DNA of 64,000 bases, taken from the NCBI RefSeq assembly GCF_022829295.1, contig NZ_JAKSYH010000232.1, forward strand, positions 1 through 64,000, read 5' to 3'. The notes below the pieces were generated by a model. That model saw only the letters and a program-made list of their open reading frames with translations, did not search any database and was not told where the DNA came from. This DNA comes from Methylobacterium sp. J-088. GTDB taxonomy: Bacteria; Pseudomonadota; Alphaproteobacteria; Rhizobiales; Beijerinckiaceae. The translations under genes and the position numbers were made by a program. Numbering within the stretch: position 1 is the stretch's first letter; every line of letters begins with the position of its first letter. This document shows positions 54,030 through 63,428 of this stretch, in pieces.

Positions 54030-54587
54030 TCATGCAGGCGGCCCGGTTCGTGCGGCGTTATCCGCCAGGCGCACGCGGATCTTTTCGAGGGTCACGGGCC
54101 GCCAGTCGAAGCAATCGACGCCGACATCGGTGCTCGTGGCGGTGCCGGGCAGGCTGCCATGCGAATGGCCGTACAGGTGGAGGTCGCCACGATGCATCCG
54201 CGGCCAGACACGATGAGCATAATGGCTGAGGAAAAGCCCCTGGGGTGACCCGTCGGGATTCTGGACGACGACCTGGGCGACATCGACGACGGGCCCGTCC
54301 CAGGGTAGCCTTGCAGCGACCTTGTCGTGGTTGCCTCGCACGAGGAGGCGACGCCCCTTCAGGCGGTTGAAGATGCCGAGCGCGTAGTCCTCCTTGCAGC
54401 GATAGCAGAAGTCGCCGAGGTGCCAGACCGTGTCATGGGGGCGGACCACCTCGTTCCACCGGGCCACCAGCGTCTCGTCGTGCTCCTCGATGCAAGCGAA
54501 CGGACGGGCCGCGTGCATCCTCGGCGAGAGGATGCCACGATGCCCCACGTGCGTGTCTCCCGTGAAGAAAATCCTGGACTTGGTCAT
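54030..54587 (-). CDS. Small metallophosphoesterase, 185 aa
   Basis: FFTGDTHVGHRGIL, TVWHLGDFCY, VRGNHDK, FLSHYAHR and HLYGHSHGSLPG give the complete set of calcineurin-like metal ligands, in the compact form seen in phage and plasmid phosphoesterases. The residues after GHSHG (TSTDVGVDCFDWRPVTLEKI) are typical of this subgroup. ATG 54587 has GGAGG upstream. It is divergent from sbcD, separated by an AT-rich promoter region. Confidence 0.82.
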   Translation of the reverse strand: MTKSRIFFTGDTHVGHRGILSPRMHAARPFACIEEHDETLVARWNEVVRPHDTVWHLGDFCYRCKEDYALGIFNRLKGRRLLVRGNHDKVAARLPWDGPVVDVAQVVVQNPDGSPQGLFLSHYAHRVWPRMHRGDLHLYGHSHGSLPGTATSTDVGVDCFDWRPVTLEKIRVRLADNAARTGPPA

Positions 54588-54953
54588 GCCGGCCTCCAGC
54601 CGTTGAGAAGGCCGCGTGCGCGGCATCGTCATCAGGGGTCAGGTGATCGAAAAGGCCGCCCCGCGCCTCAGGTCATGCCCTCCCGTCCGTAGGGTGATCC
54701 CCCATGTTCCGGGGCGATGGCAATGCTCGTTGGGGCTTCGGGGCCATGTACTGAAATGGCTTGCAACGGAACGGGATTGAACGAGAACGCCTAGTTCGAC
54801 ATGTAATTCGATCAGATACTATCAATCATCACCGTATTATCTTGATTGGATCGGGTAATTATTTTCAAACAAAGACCATAAATGCAACGTCAGCGGTAAA
54901 AACCGCACGCTTCCCCCTCGCCAGCCCAGGGAAACTTCGCTAGTCACGGCATC
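54588..54953. other. Divergent promoter region before sbcD
   Basis: No gene. An AT-rich block at about 54795-54900 contrasts with the surrounding GC-rich DNA and probably holds the sbcDC promoter. A similar AT-rich block with the shared words TCTTGAT and TAAT lies at about 35095-35165, upstream of the FtsH-like gene. Confidence 0.45.
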
Positions 54954-56192
54954 ATGATCCGCGTCCTGCACACCGGCGACTGGCACATCGGGCAGACCTT
55001 GCGGGGTTTCGCTCGGGACCACGAACATGCCCGCGTCTTCGATGCCCTCGTGGCGATCGTCGAGGCGCGCGAGGTCGATGCCCTGGTCATGGCCGGTGAC
55101 GTGTTCGACAGCCAGAACCCGTCCGGCGAGGCCCAGCGCCTGTTCTACGAGCTGCTGGTGCGCCTGCATCGCGCCCGACCCGCCATGACGATCGTGGTCA
55201 CCGCCGGCAACCACGACGCCGCCGGCCGCCTTGAGGCGCCGCGCGCCCTCCTCGACGCCATCGGCGTCCATGTCGTCGGCAACGTCAGGCGGTCGGACGG
55301 TGCCCTCGACCTTTCGCGGCACCTGGTGCCGATCCGCAAGGACGGCGCGGTGGCGGGCCACGTGCTCGGCGTGTCGTATCCCACAGCCGCCTGCATGCCC
55401 GGCCTCGCCGTGGGCCGCGTCCGCGACGAGGCCGGCTCGCCGATCGTCCGGGCGGTGCGCGACCTCTACGCCGCCCTGCACGACGCGGCCCGGCCGGCAC
55501 TGGCGGGGTTGCCATACCTCGTCACCGGGCACCTGCACGTCGCCGGCGGACTGGAATCCGAGGGGGCGGAACGTCGGATCCTGGTGGGCGGCGAGCATGC
55601 CGTCCCGTCCGACGTCTTCCCGGAGGACGCCGATTACGTCGCCCTCGGCCACCTCCACCGCGCGCAGGAGATCGGCCGACCCGGCGTGCGCTATTCCGGG
55701 TCCCTCATCCCGCTCTCGGCCGCCGAGCTGGCCTACCGCCACGGGGTCACCATCGTGACCGTGGGCGACGGCCCGGCTCGGACGGAGCACGTCGTCATCG
55801 ACCGCCCCGTCCCCTTCCTGCGCCTGCCCGAGGCCGGCGACATGACGCTGGGCGAGCTCGGCGATCATCTCGCGGCCCTCGACCTCGATCCCGCCCTGCC
55901 GGTCGAGGTCCGGCCGTTCCTGCAGATCCAGCTCGCCCGCGCGGGACTGCCGGCCGGTCACCGGGCCGAGGTGGATCGCATCGCCGAGGGGTTCCCGGTG
56001 CGGGTGGTCGACGTCCGGGTCGCGAGCGTCGAGGGAGCCGTGCCGGACCTGATGCCCGAAGGGATCCCGGCGGTCCGTCTCGCCGAGCGCGACCCGGAGG
56101 ACCTGTTCCGCCTCGCCTTCCTACGGACCCACAAGGTCGAGCCCGCCGCCCCGCACCTCGACGTGTTCCACCGCGCCGCGGCGGGCGCATGA
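54954..56192 (+). CDS. sbcD: SbcD exonuclease subunit, 412 aa
   Basis: The Mre11/SbcD phosphoesterase motifs are in order: LHTGDWHIGQTL, MAGDVFDSQNPS, TAGNHDAAGR, LVTGHLHVAGG and ALGHLHRAQEI. The capping domain follows to the end. SbcD provides the Mn-dependent nuclease that, with SbcC, opens hairpins and blocked DNA ends. The length is normal. It lies 29 nt before sbcC on the same strand. Confidence 0.93.
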   Translation: MIRVLHTGDWHIGQTLRGFARDHEHARVFDALVAIVEAREVDALVMAGDVFDSQNPSGEAQRLFYELLVRLHRARPAMTIVVTAGNHDAAGRLEAPRALLDAIGVHVVGNVRRSDGALDLSRHLVPIRKDGAVAGHVLGVSYPTAACMPGLAVGRVRDEAGSPIVRAVRDLYAALHDAARPALAGLPYLVTGHLHVAGGLESEGAERRILVGGEHAVPSDVFPEDADYVALGHLHRAQEIGRPGVRYSGSLIPLSAAELAYRHGVTIVTVGDGPARTEHVVIDRPVPFLRLPEAGDMTLGELGDHLAALDLDPALPVEVRPFLQIQLARAGLPAGHRAEVDRIAEGFPVRVVDVRVASVEGAVPDLMPEGIPAVRLAERDPEDLFRLAFLRTHKVEPAAPHLDVFHRAAAGA

Positions 56193-56221
56193 GCCCCCGA
56201 CCCCCGGCCCGGTCCTGATCC

Positions 56222-59200
56222 ATGCGCATCCTCGCGATCCGCGGCGAGAACCTCGCGAGCCTCGCCGCGCCGTTCGATATCGACCTCGACCGAGGCCCCC
56301 TCGGCGACACGGGCATGTTCGCCATCACCGGCGAGACCGGGGCGGGCAAGTCGACGATCCTCGACGCCCTATGCCTTGCGCTCTACGGGCAGTTTCCCCG
56401 CGTGAGCGCCGCACGGCGCGAGGAGGTGCCGGACCCGAGCGGACAGCCCATGGCCTCCGGCGACCCGCGCGCCATCCTGCGCCGGGGGGCCGGCGAAGGC
56501 TTCGCCGAGGTCGACTTCATCGGCCGGGTCGGCATCGGGTACCGGGCGCGTTGGACGGTGTACAGGGCCCGCGGCCGGGCGGATGGACGCCTTCAGAACG
56601 AGGGTCGCAGCCTGTCCCGGATCGAGGACGGCGCCCCGATCGCCACCGGCAAGACCGCGGTGCTCGCGGCGGTCGAGGCCGCCACCGACCTGACCTTCGA
56701 GCAGTTCCGGCGCACGGTGGTGCTGGCCCAGGGCGAGTTCGACACCTTCCTCCTCGCGAGCGAGGCGGATCGGGCCGAGCTACTCGAAAAGATCACCGGC
56801 ACGGCCGTCTATTCGGAGATCTCGAAGCGGGTCCATGCCGGCACCGAGGTGCAACGGGCCACCCACGCCGCATTGGTCGCGCGGCACGAGGCCATCGGCC
56901 TCCTCGACGCCGGGGACCGGGATGCGAGGCTCGTCGAGGTCAAGGCGATCGAGGACGCGATGCCGGGCCTCGTCGCCGAACAGGCGGCCCTGGCCTCGGC
57001 CCTCGACCATTCCAGGCGGTTGGCCGCGGCCGAGACGCAGCTGGCGGAGGCGGCGGCACGGGCCGACGAGGCCGCGGCCCTCGTCCGGGCCGGCGACGCC
57101 GATGCCGCCCGGCTGGCCGAACTCGACGCCGTCGAGCCCTTGCGGCGGGCGGCGGACGCCGTCGCCTCATCCAGGGACACCCTCGCCGCCGCCGCGGAGC
57201 TTCGCGACAGGGCCCAGGCGGACGTCGAGGCCGCGGAGGCCGGGCTCGCCGAAGCCCGTGCCGGGCATGTCACGGCGCGGGCCGCGGCCGAGGCCGTGGA
57301 AGCCGACGTTCGTGCCTTCGCCCCCGCATGGAGTGCCGCCGAGGTCCTCGACGCGCAACTCGCCGGGCTCGATCGCGAGGCGGAGGCCGCGAACGTCAAC
57401 GCGATGGAAGCGGGCGCCGGGTTCGAGGCGGCACGGATCCGGCGCATCGGCCTTAGCCGAGCCCAAGACGCGCTCGTGGCCGGGCTTGCCGAGGTGGCCC
57501 AGCGGATGGACGCGGATGCCATGGCCGAACCGCTCGCCGTCAAGGCCGCGGAGATCGCGGGGATGTTCGACAAGAGGGCGACGCTGACGTCGAGGATCGC
57601 GGCGGCCCGTCTTGCCTTCACGGATGCCGAGGCCGCCGTCGCGGCGGCCGATGCCGCGACGGCGGTCGCGCGTGATCGGGTGACGTCGGCACGCGAGGCC
57701 CGATCGCGTCTCATGGCGGCCCGCGCGACCATCGAGGTCGAGCGCCGGGGCCTGGACGTCGAGGTTGCGGAAGCCCGCGACGCCCATCTCCGGGAACTCC
57801 TGGCCCGGCTTTCGACCGCCGGCGACCTCATGCTCCGTCTCGGACGGGTCGAGGCAGAGATCGGACGCGCACGTGCGAGCGGCGAGCAAGCGACGACAGC
57901 CCGCGACATGGCGGCGGCGCGGCGCGTGGCGGCGGAGGCGGCGCAGAGCCAGGCAGCCCGAGGGCGTGCCGAGATCGTGACCCTGGCGGACCTCGCCGAG
58001 CGCAGCGCATCCGCCGAGGCGGCGCACATGCGGATCGCCCTCATCCAGGGCCGTCCCTGCCCGGTGTGTGGATCGGCCGACCACCCCGTCGCGCATGGCG
58101 ACCATGGGACCGACGAGCTGGCGCTCCTCGCCGAGGCCTTGCGCGCGCGGAGGGCCTTCATCGATGCGGAAATCGCCGGGGCCGGCTCGGACATCGCCGC
58201 GGCGATCGCGGACGAGGCGGGCGCGACGGCCCGGCTGGAGACCGCGACACGCGAGGGTGACGAGGCGGCGGTTCGGCTGTCGAACGACGCCCTCGCCTAC
58301 GCCGAACTCCTGCCCGGCCTGACCTCGTCCTGCGGTGCCGCGGGCCTGGCGCCGGTGCCACCGCTCGGCCCGGGACCGGAGGCCTCCCTCCACCTCGACG
58401 CGATGATCGACGCGGCCCGCTCGGCGCGCTCCACCGTGGCAGGGGTCCTGGAACGGGTGCGCGGACTGGACGGGGAGATCCGGGCGCAGGGTCGGTCCAT
58501 CGAGGCCGCAGAGGGCGAGATCGTCACCGCCGAAGGCATCATCGCGGGCAAGGCGGGTCCGCGACACGAGGCGGCGCTCCTCGCCGCAGGAGGACGTTCG
58601 CTCGTCGGCGAACTCCTTGACCGCGTGGAGTCCCTCGATCGCGAATTGGGACCGTACCTCGTCGTCGCCGGGCTCGACCTCGCCGACCTCGACCGGGACC
58701 CGCACGCCACCGCATCCCGCGTTGCGCGGATCGGTGCCGCCTACCGGGACCTCCGCGACCGCCACGGTATCCTCAAGGGCGAACTGGACGCCGGCTCCCC
58801 CCTCCTGGCCGTGGCTGTGGAAGCCGAGGCCACGGCGACGATCGCAAGGGACGGTGCGGAACGGGCGGCGGGTGATCGGGCGGAGGCGCTGAAGGATGCG
58901 CGCCGGCGGCGTGCCGGCCTGCTCGGAGGCGAACCGACCGGCATCCACCGTGCCCGCATCAACGCCGTCAGCGATACGGCCCGTGCAGCCTTGAGGGCGG
59001 CGGACGAGGCGGTGGGCTCGGCGATCGCGGTCCACGCCTCGGCCTCCGGCGCGAACGAGCATTCCCTCGCCCAGTTCAGGAGGGCCACGGAGTTGTCCAG
59101 GCATGCACGCGAGCGTTTCATGACAGAATGCGGCGATCGGGCGCCGGACGCGGTGATGATCCTGCTCGCCGTGCCGCCCGGGACCCGCTTGGCCCTTCGC

Positions 59201-59980
59201 GATGCCCGTGATCGCCTGCTCCGTGGCCACGAGGCGGCCGTCGCAGCGCTGGCCACCCGCCGGGCGGACGTCGACGGCCTTAGAGCCCGCCCGGCGATCG
59301 ACGTCCCGGGGACCGAGGCCGCGGTGGCACGTATCGCCGACCTCGTCGCGGCGAACCAACGCCGTCACGGTGCCCTGGACGCCGAACTGGCACGCGACGA
59401 CGCGGCCCGCGGGCAGGCGGCGAACCTTTCGGGCGAGATCGAGGCCGCCCGGGAAGGTCTCGGTCATTGGGAGATGGTGGACGCGGCGGTCGGTTCGGCC
59501 GGCGGCGACAGGTTCCGACGCTTCGCCCAAGGGGTGACCCTGGAGCACCTCGCCCGGCTGGCCAACGAGCAGCTCAATGTCCTGAGCCCGCGCTATCGGC
59601 TCGTCCGCAGCCGGGCGGCGGAACTGTCCCTGCACGTCCTCGATCGGGACATGGGCGACGAACTCCGTGGCACCCGCAGCCTCTCCGGTGGCGAGCGTTT
59701 CCTCGTCGCGCTTGCCCTGGCACTGGCGCTCTCGGGGTTGGAGGGGCGGCAGGCCTTCGTCGACACCCTGTTCATCGACGAAGGCTTCGGGTCGCTGGAC
59801 GCCGAGACACTCGACGTCGCGGTCGATGCCCTGGAGACCCTCCGGGGTCAGGGCCGGCGCGTTGGCGTGATCACCCACGTGGCCGCGATGATCGATCGCA
59901 TCGCCGTCCAGGTGCGTGTCGAGCGCCGGGGCAACGGGCGCAGCGTCGTGAGGGTGACGGACGGCATCCTGCCGGGGTGA
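56222..59980 (+). CDS. sbcC: SbcC, Rad50-like ATPase, 1252 aa
   Basis: The N-terminal ATPase half has Walker A GETGAGKSTILDALCLALYG (about 38) and the Q-loop region TVVLAQGEFDTFLLA. Two long Ala/Arg/Glu-rich coiled coils flank the zinc hook CPVCGSADHP (about 613). The C-terminal half has the signature SLSGGERFLVALALAL (about 1154) and Walker B LFIDEGFGSLD (about 1183). It is the partner of SbcD in end processing, and SbcCD also restricts palindromic DNA. The two large palindromes within this same island (33954 and 60026) are therefore notable. Confidence 0.93.
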   Translation: MRILAIRGENLASLAAPFDIDLDRGPLGDTGMFAITGETGAGKSTILDALCLALYGQFPRVSAARREEVPDPSGQPMASGDPRAILRRGAGEGFAEVDFIGRVGIGYRARWTVYRARGRADGRLQNEGRSLSRIEDGAPIATGKTAVLAAVEAATDLTFEQFRRTVVLAQGEFDTFLLASEADRAELLEKITGTAVYSEISKRVHAGTEVQRATHAALVARHEAIGLLDAGDRDARLVEVKAIEDAMPGLVAEQAALASALDHSRRLAAAETQLAEAAARADEAAALVRAGDADAARLAELDAVEPLRRAADAVASSRDTLAAAAELRDRAQADVEAAEAGLAEARAGHVTARAAAEAVEADVRAFAPAWSAAEVLDAQLAGLDREAEAANVNAMEAGAGFEAARIRRIGLSRAQDALVAGLAEVAQRMDADAMAEPLAVKAAEIAGMFDKRATLTSRIAAARLAFTDAEAAVAAADAATAVARDRVTSAREARSRLMAARATIEVERRGLDVEVAEARDAHLRELLARLSTAGDLMLRLGRVEAEIGRARASGEQATTARDMAAARRVAAEAAQSQAARGRAEIVTLADLAERSASAEAAHMRIALIQGRPCPVCGSADHPVAHGDHGTDELALLAEALRARRAFIDAEIAGAGSDIAAAIADEAGATARLETATREGDEAAVRLSNDALAYAELLPGLTSSCGAAGLAPVPPLGPGPEASLHLDAMIDAARSARSTVAGVLERVRGLDGEIRAQGRSIEAAEGEIVTAEGIIAGKAGPRHEAALLAAGGRSLVGELLDRVESLDRELGPYLVVAGLDLADLDRDPHATASRVARIGAAYRDLRDRHGILKGELDAGSPLLAVAVEAEATATIARDGAERAAGDRAEALKDARRRRAGLLGGEPTGIHRARINAVSDTARAALRAADEAVGSAIAVHASASGANEHSLAQFRRATELSRHARERFMTECGDRAPDAVMILLAVPPGTRLALRDARDRLLRGHEAAVAALATRRADVDGLRARPAIDVPGTEAAVARIADLVAANQRRHGALDAELARDDAARGQAANLSGEIEAAREGLGHWEMVDAAVGSAGGDRFRRFAQGVTLEHLARLANEQLNVLSPRYRLVRSRAAELSLHVLDRDMGDELRGTRSLSGGERFLVALALALALSGLEGRQAFVDTLFIDEGFGSLDAETLDVAVDALETLRGQGRRVGVITHVAAMIDRIAVQVRVERRGNGRSVVRVTDGILPG

Positions 59981-60025
59981 TGCCTTCCCCGGAGCGATCG
60001 CGCCGGCGGGGTTGAAGTCATCGCT

Positions 60026-60063
60026 GGTAGCGGTAGCGGGTAGCGTGACCCGCTACCGCTACC
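60026..60063. promoter_or_regulatory. 38-bp palindrome (16-bp perfect arms) upstream of the second KfrA-like gene
   Basis: GGTAGCGGTAGCGGGT, then a six-base spacer, then the exact complement ACCCGCTACCGCTACC. It lies 61 nt before the KfrA-like start, matching the palindrome-to-gene distance (62 nt) of the first copy at 33954, although the sequences differ. A KfrA-type autoregulatory operator is the simplest reading; as it also follows sbcC by 45 nt, a terminator-like role is possible, but no T-run follows. Confidence 0.65.
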
Positions 60064-60124
60064 ATCGGCACGAACGAACAATTAACCATGATTCGCGAGG
60101 CTGGGGCGTGTCTTGGAGTGCCCG

Positions 60125-60820
60125 ATGCCGACCGAAGAGCAATTCGATCAGGTCGCCGACGAACTGCTGCTCAACGATATGCCGGTGTCGTTGAAAACCA
60201 TCCGCCCGGGGCTCATCGCACTCACCGAGGTGGCCGGTTCGAACCGGGAGCTCGGTCCGCTGCTGGTCGCATGGAAGATCAAGCGAAACTACAGGCCGAA
60301 GCTCGACTTGAAGGGTCTCCCGGAACGGCTCCAGGCCTCCTTCGGAGCGCTCGCGACGGCCATGTGGATGGAGGCGCAGTCGGATGCCGCCGTGAAGTCC
60401 ATCATCGATGAGCGCAACCACGAGATGGCGTTGGCGGCCCGAGACGCGGTTCTGAACGAGGCGCTCGCTTCTCTCGACGCGGCGCAGGAGGAGCTGGCTG
60501 GGATGCGCGAGCGGATGCAGCGCCTGGAGAGGCAGATGGGCCGCGTGCGTGCGTGGGATTTCTGGGACGCGGTGATGCGGGAGGTCTACGAACTCATCCC
60601 GGCGGACGGCACGCTGACGGCGGAGGCGATCCTGCCGGACCTGAGGGCTTCGACGATCCGAGGGGCGGCCCTGCAGCACGACGACCTGACGGTGCCGAAC
60701 CTGCGCGAGAAGATGCGGGTGAGGGTGACGCACGGATGGTACTTCACGGTGGACGACCACGGGAACTTCGCACGCGGCGCGTATCCCGGGACCATGCGCC
60801 GACGCGCGGGCCCGGCTTGA
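60125..60820 (+). CDS. KfrA-like coiled-coil DNA-binding protein, second copy, 231 aa
   Basis: The N-terminal domain (QFDQVADELLLNDMPVSLKTIRPGLI, ELGPLLVAWKIKRNYRPKLDL) parallels the first copy, including the KPRLDL/KPKLDL stretch. The coiled coil is at about 95-155. The end (DFWDAVMREVYELIPADGTLTAEAILPDLR, then LREKMRVRVTHGWYFTV) matches the C-terminal part of the protein at 33131-33892. ATG 60125 has GGAG at 7 nt; a TTG at 60113 is less likely. Two diverged copies with different palindromes suggest two separate binding specificities. Confidence 0.75.
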   Translation: MPTEEQFDQVADELLLNDMPVSLKTIRPGLIALTEVAGSNRELGPLLVAWKIKRNYRPKLDLKGLPERLQASFGALATAMWMEAQSDAAVKSIIDERNHEMALAARDAVLNEALASLDAAQEELAGMRERMQRLERQMGRVRAWDFWDAVMREVYELIPADGTLTAEAILPDLRASTIRGAALQHDDLTVPNLREKMRVRVTHGWYFTVDDHGNFARGAYPGTMRRRAGPA

Positions 60821-60893
60821 GCCGGCGGGTCACCGCGGTGATCCGGGCCGGCAGCTTCATGAGGGTCGGGATGCGATCCTGACGGCGATCTGG

Positions 60894-61673
60894 GTGACGG
60901 GCCTCGTCCGGGCGCTGACGGCGGGAACCGTCGTGGTGCTAGCCTCGGTGCTGGCGGAGTTCCTCGGACCGGTCTGGGGAGCGCTCATTATCAGCCTGCC
61001 GGTCACCGCCGGGCCGGTCTACGTGTTCATGGTCCTGGAGCACGACGCAGCCTTCGTCGCCGGGGCGGCCCTGAGCGGGTTCGCGGCGAACGCGGCCACC
61101 GGGCTGTTCCTGATCGTCTACGCCAGACGGGCGACCGACCGGGGTGTGGTCCCGGCTCTGGGCCCGGCTGCACTGGCTTGGGTCGCCGCCGCCATTCCTA
61201 TCGCCGCGGTCGCCTGGACGCCGGCGACCGCCTTCCTTCTCAATGCGGCCGTCTACGGTTCCGGGGTGCTCCTGACCCGGCCCGCCGCGCGGACGATCCT
61301 CGCGCGGAGCGCAGCGGTCGCGAGGCCGCGTCCCCTGGATCTTGTCGTCAGGGCGGCGGCCGTGGCGCTTTTCGTGACGGGGGTCCTGGCACTCAGCGCG
61401 GCCTTGGGACCGGCGCGGACCGGTATCATCGCCGCCTATCCGCTCACCCTCACGAGCACCTTCGTCATCCTGCACCGTCGGGTCGGCGGGACGGCGATGG
61501 CGCGGTTGGCGGGCATCACGATCCAAGGCGTTTTCGGCTTCGGCCTCACGCTGCTGACAATCCACCTGATGGTCCAGCCATTTGGTGCCGCCGCCGCCCT
61601 CGCGGCTGCCCTTCTTGTCTCGCTGATCTATTCGGCCGGGTTGCTCGGATTGCAGAACCGCCCGGCAGGGTAG
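60894..61673 (+). CDS. Integral membrane protein of unknown function, 259 aa
   Basis: About eight hydrophobic segments are seen, beginning VRALTAGTVVVLASVLAEFLGPVWGALIISLPVTAGPVYVFM and ending LAAALLVSLIYSAGLLGLQNR. Short loops and no soluble domain point to a transporter-like or permease-like inner-membrane protein; I cannot assign a family. The start is GTG 60894, and the ribosome-binding site is weak. Confidence 0.68.
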   Translation: MTGLVRALTAGTVVVLASVLAEFLGPVWGALIISLPVTAGPVYVFMVLEHDAAFVAGAALSGFAANAATGLFLIVYARRATDRGVVPALGPAALAWVAAAIPIAAVAWTPATAFLLNAAVYGSGVLLTRPAARTILARSAAVARPRPLDLVVRAAAVALFVTGVLALSAALGPARTGIIAAYPLTLTSTFVILHRRVGGTAMARLAGITIQGVFGFGLTLLTIHLMVQPFGAAAALAAALLVSLIYSAGLLGLQNRPAG

Positions 61674-62166
61674 CGGTCCACATCCCGCCCCTGGTACCGG
61701 CCCGATGATCTGCATCGGATGGGTAGCGGTCTGGCTGCTTTCGGTGGCTGATGTCTTCAAGCAGACATAGGTCTTATCGACAGAGGCCTACTCCTCCGCT
61801 CGGCTGCTCTCATCGTCAAAGCCAATAATACTACAACGCTGCAGGAAATAGCGACCCATACCGGGGCGCTACTGCACATGGCGCGAACCCGGCGATTAAT
61901 ATCCCCAACATCATGGTGGTCCTGCACTACGGCAGTGCTAATACGCCCGCTTTGATAGCCGACCCAATGATCTGCCTTCAGACCCCATAGTTCCGCTTTA
62001 TAACAACCTAGAGTAAAGAAAAAGCCGCTCCTCTAGCGAGGGCGGCTTTTTCCGTTGGGCAGCGGAAGGTCCAAAACGGCTTCAGACTGCTGACCTGAAG
62101 CGCTTCTGATCGATATCGAAATCGTAAATTTTCAGGCCTGCCTGCCACGAGGATGGGGGCAATGCC
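61674..62166. other. Intergenic region with a terminator, possible untranslated RNA
   Basis: No protein-coding frame is supported. The composition is AT-richer than the flanks between about 61780 and 62030 and it ends in a strong terminator with no gene directly upstream of it on the plus strand, so a small RNA transcribed rightward is possible. No tRNA-like fold was seen. Confidence 0.4.
62019..62053 (+). terminator. Bidirectional-looking rho-independent terminator
   Basis: AAAAAGCCGC pairs with GCGGCTTTTT around CTAGCGAGG-type loop sequence, with A-runs on the left and T-runs on the right. It could stop the plus-strand transcript from 60.9 kb and the minus-strand transcript from the small gene at 62376. 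Confidence 0.75.
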
Positions 62167-62376
62167 CTATCGTAGGGTCGAGGACTCGCCATCCTTCAGC
62201 GGACGATCCTCGCCATCGCGCCCACCCACCAAGACGTGTGAGTTCAGGCGATCCAGGTGTTCGAATACGTGCTCGAAGGCGTTGGTGACGGCCTGCTCGA
62301 AGGACCCGTCGCCCTTGCCCATGGCCGCCTTGAGCCCGCTGAGCAGCGCGTGGTGCTTTTCCGTATCGCTCGACAT
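62167..62376 (-). CDS. Small acidic protein, 69 aa
   Basis: ATG 62376 is preceded by AAGGA at good spacing. The product (MSSDTEKHHALLSGLKAAM, then FEQAVTNAFEHVFEHLDRL) looks like two helices with a polar tail. No family recognised. It is divergent from the Crp-type regulator across about 180 bp that must hold both promoters. Confidence 0.55.
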   Translation of the reverse strand: MSSDTEKHHALLSGLKAAMGKGDGSFEQAVTNAFEHVFEHLDRLNSHVLVGGRDGEDRPLKDGESSTLR

Positions 62377-62555
62377 GACGTTCCTTATGGCCGGTTGGAT
62401 GCCGACGCTCGAACCCAAGACCCGGCATCCGGGCCAGGTTCCGGGTCCCTCGTCCGGATGCCGCCATGACCACGGACAATTCCCCGATCCAGCGCCTGAC
62501 GGGATCGTGTCACGTCCCGTAAAATGTACGATTGTGGGCGGACGGCGATCCTGCC

Positions 62556-63428
62556 ATGAATACCCTCGTCGACGACCGTCGGCGGCCGGAACTCCCACCC
62601 CCAATGTCGAGCGATCCCGGTCACCCGTTTGCGGGCAACCTGCTCCTCGCTGCTCTCGCGCCGTCAGACGTGGCGCTGCTCACGCCGCATCTGGTCCGCG
62701 GCGAGCATGCTCGGGGCGACCTGCTGTTCCGGGTCGGAGAGGACGTATCCCACGTCAGCTTCCCACTCGACCGGACGGTCGCCACCCTGATGGTGCCCCT
62801 GAGCGGCGGCCGTACGGTCGAGACCGCGACGGTCGGGCATGAGGGAGCGGTCGGCGGTGTTGTCAGCCACGGTTACCTGCCCGCCTTCACCCAGTGCGTG
62901 ATCCAGGTCGAGGGCACGGTCCTGCGCATGGACGCGGATCACCTGCGGCAAGCGAAGCGGGCTTCCCCGACGCTGAACGACCTGTTCGTGCGCTACGCCG
63001 ATTGCCTGCTCGCGCAGGTGCTCCAATCGGTTGCCTGCAACGCCGCCCATCCCATCGAGCAGCGCGTGTTGCGGTGGCTCCTCGGCCTGCAGGACAGGGT
63101 CGGCACGGATGCCCTGCCGATCACCCAAGTCGTCCTGGGCGGCATGCTCGGTGTGGGCCGCACCTACGTCACGACGGTGCTGACCAAGCTTCAGGACCAG
63201 GGCCTGATCCACATCGGACGCGGTCGCATCCACATGCTCGACCGCGCGCGGACCGAGGCCGCCTGCTGCGACTGCCACGCCCGAGTGCGCCGACACTTCC
63301 ACACCGTGCTGGGCGCGATCTACGCGCCGGACGGGGAGATCATCGCGGTCGAGGCCACGCCACCCGGCGATGACCTGACACCTCGCCCCGACGCTATCCT
63401 TCCGGAACTGCGAGGAGACGTCCGATGA
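62556..63428 (+). CDS. Crp/Fnr-family transcriptional regulator, 290 aa
   Basis: The cyclic-nucleotide-binding-like barrel (LLFRVGEDVSHVSFPLDRTVATLMVPL, ETATVGHEGAVGG) leads to a dimer helix (ASPTLNDLFVRYADCLLAQVLQS) and a winged HTH (PITQVVLGGMLGVGRTYVTTVLTKLQDQGLI). The C-terminal tail carries ACCDCHARVRRHFHTVLG, a Cys/His-rich segment whose role is unknown. This resembles the Crp-like regulators common in Methylobacterium and Rhizobiales. ATG 62556 is chosen; ATG 62604 is possible. The stop overlaps the following sensor gene by 4 nt. Confidence 0.85.
   Translation: MNTLVDDRRRPELPPPMSSDPGHPFAGNLLLAALAPSDVALLTPHLVRGEHARGDLLFRVGEDVSHVSFPLDRTVATLMVPLSGGRTVETATVGHEGAVGGVVSHGYLPAFTQCVIQVEGTVLRMDADHLRQAKRASPTLNDLFVRYADCLLAQVLQSVACNAAHPIEQRVLRWLLGLQDRVGTDALPITQVVLGGMLGVGRTYVTTVLTKLQDQGLIHIGRGRIHMLDRARTEAACCDCHARVRRHFHTVLGAIYAPDGEIIAVEATPPGDDLTPRPDAILPELRGDVR

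Noticed and set aside
57167-59878. A 903-residue open frame on the minus strand within sbcC
   Set aside because: It is antisense to the Ala/Arg/Glu-rich coiled coils of SbcC; the sense frame has all ATPase and zinc-hook motifs.
33986-60100. Shared AACCATGAT-CGCG words near both KfrA-like genes as a common regulatory element
   Set aside because: Their orientation and position relative to the genes and palindromes differ, and the word is short; I could not separate this from chance.
61674-62030. A tRNA gene as an island attachment site
   Set aside because: No cloverleaf with a T-loop (GTTCRANNC) and acceptor pairing could be found here or at the other island edge.
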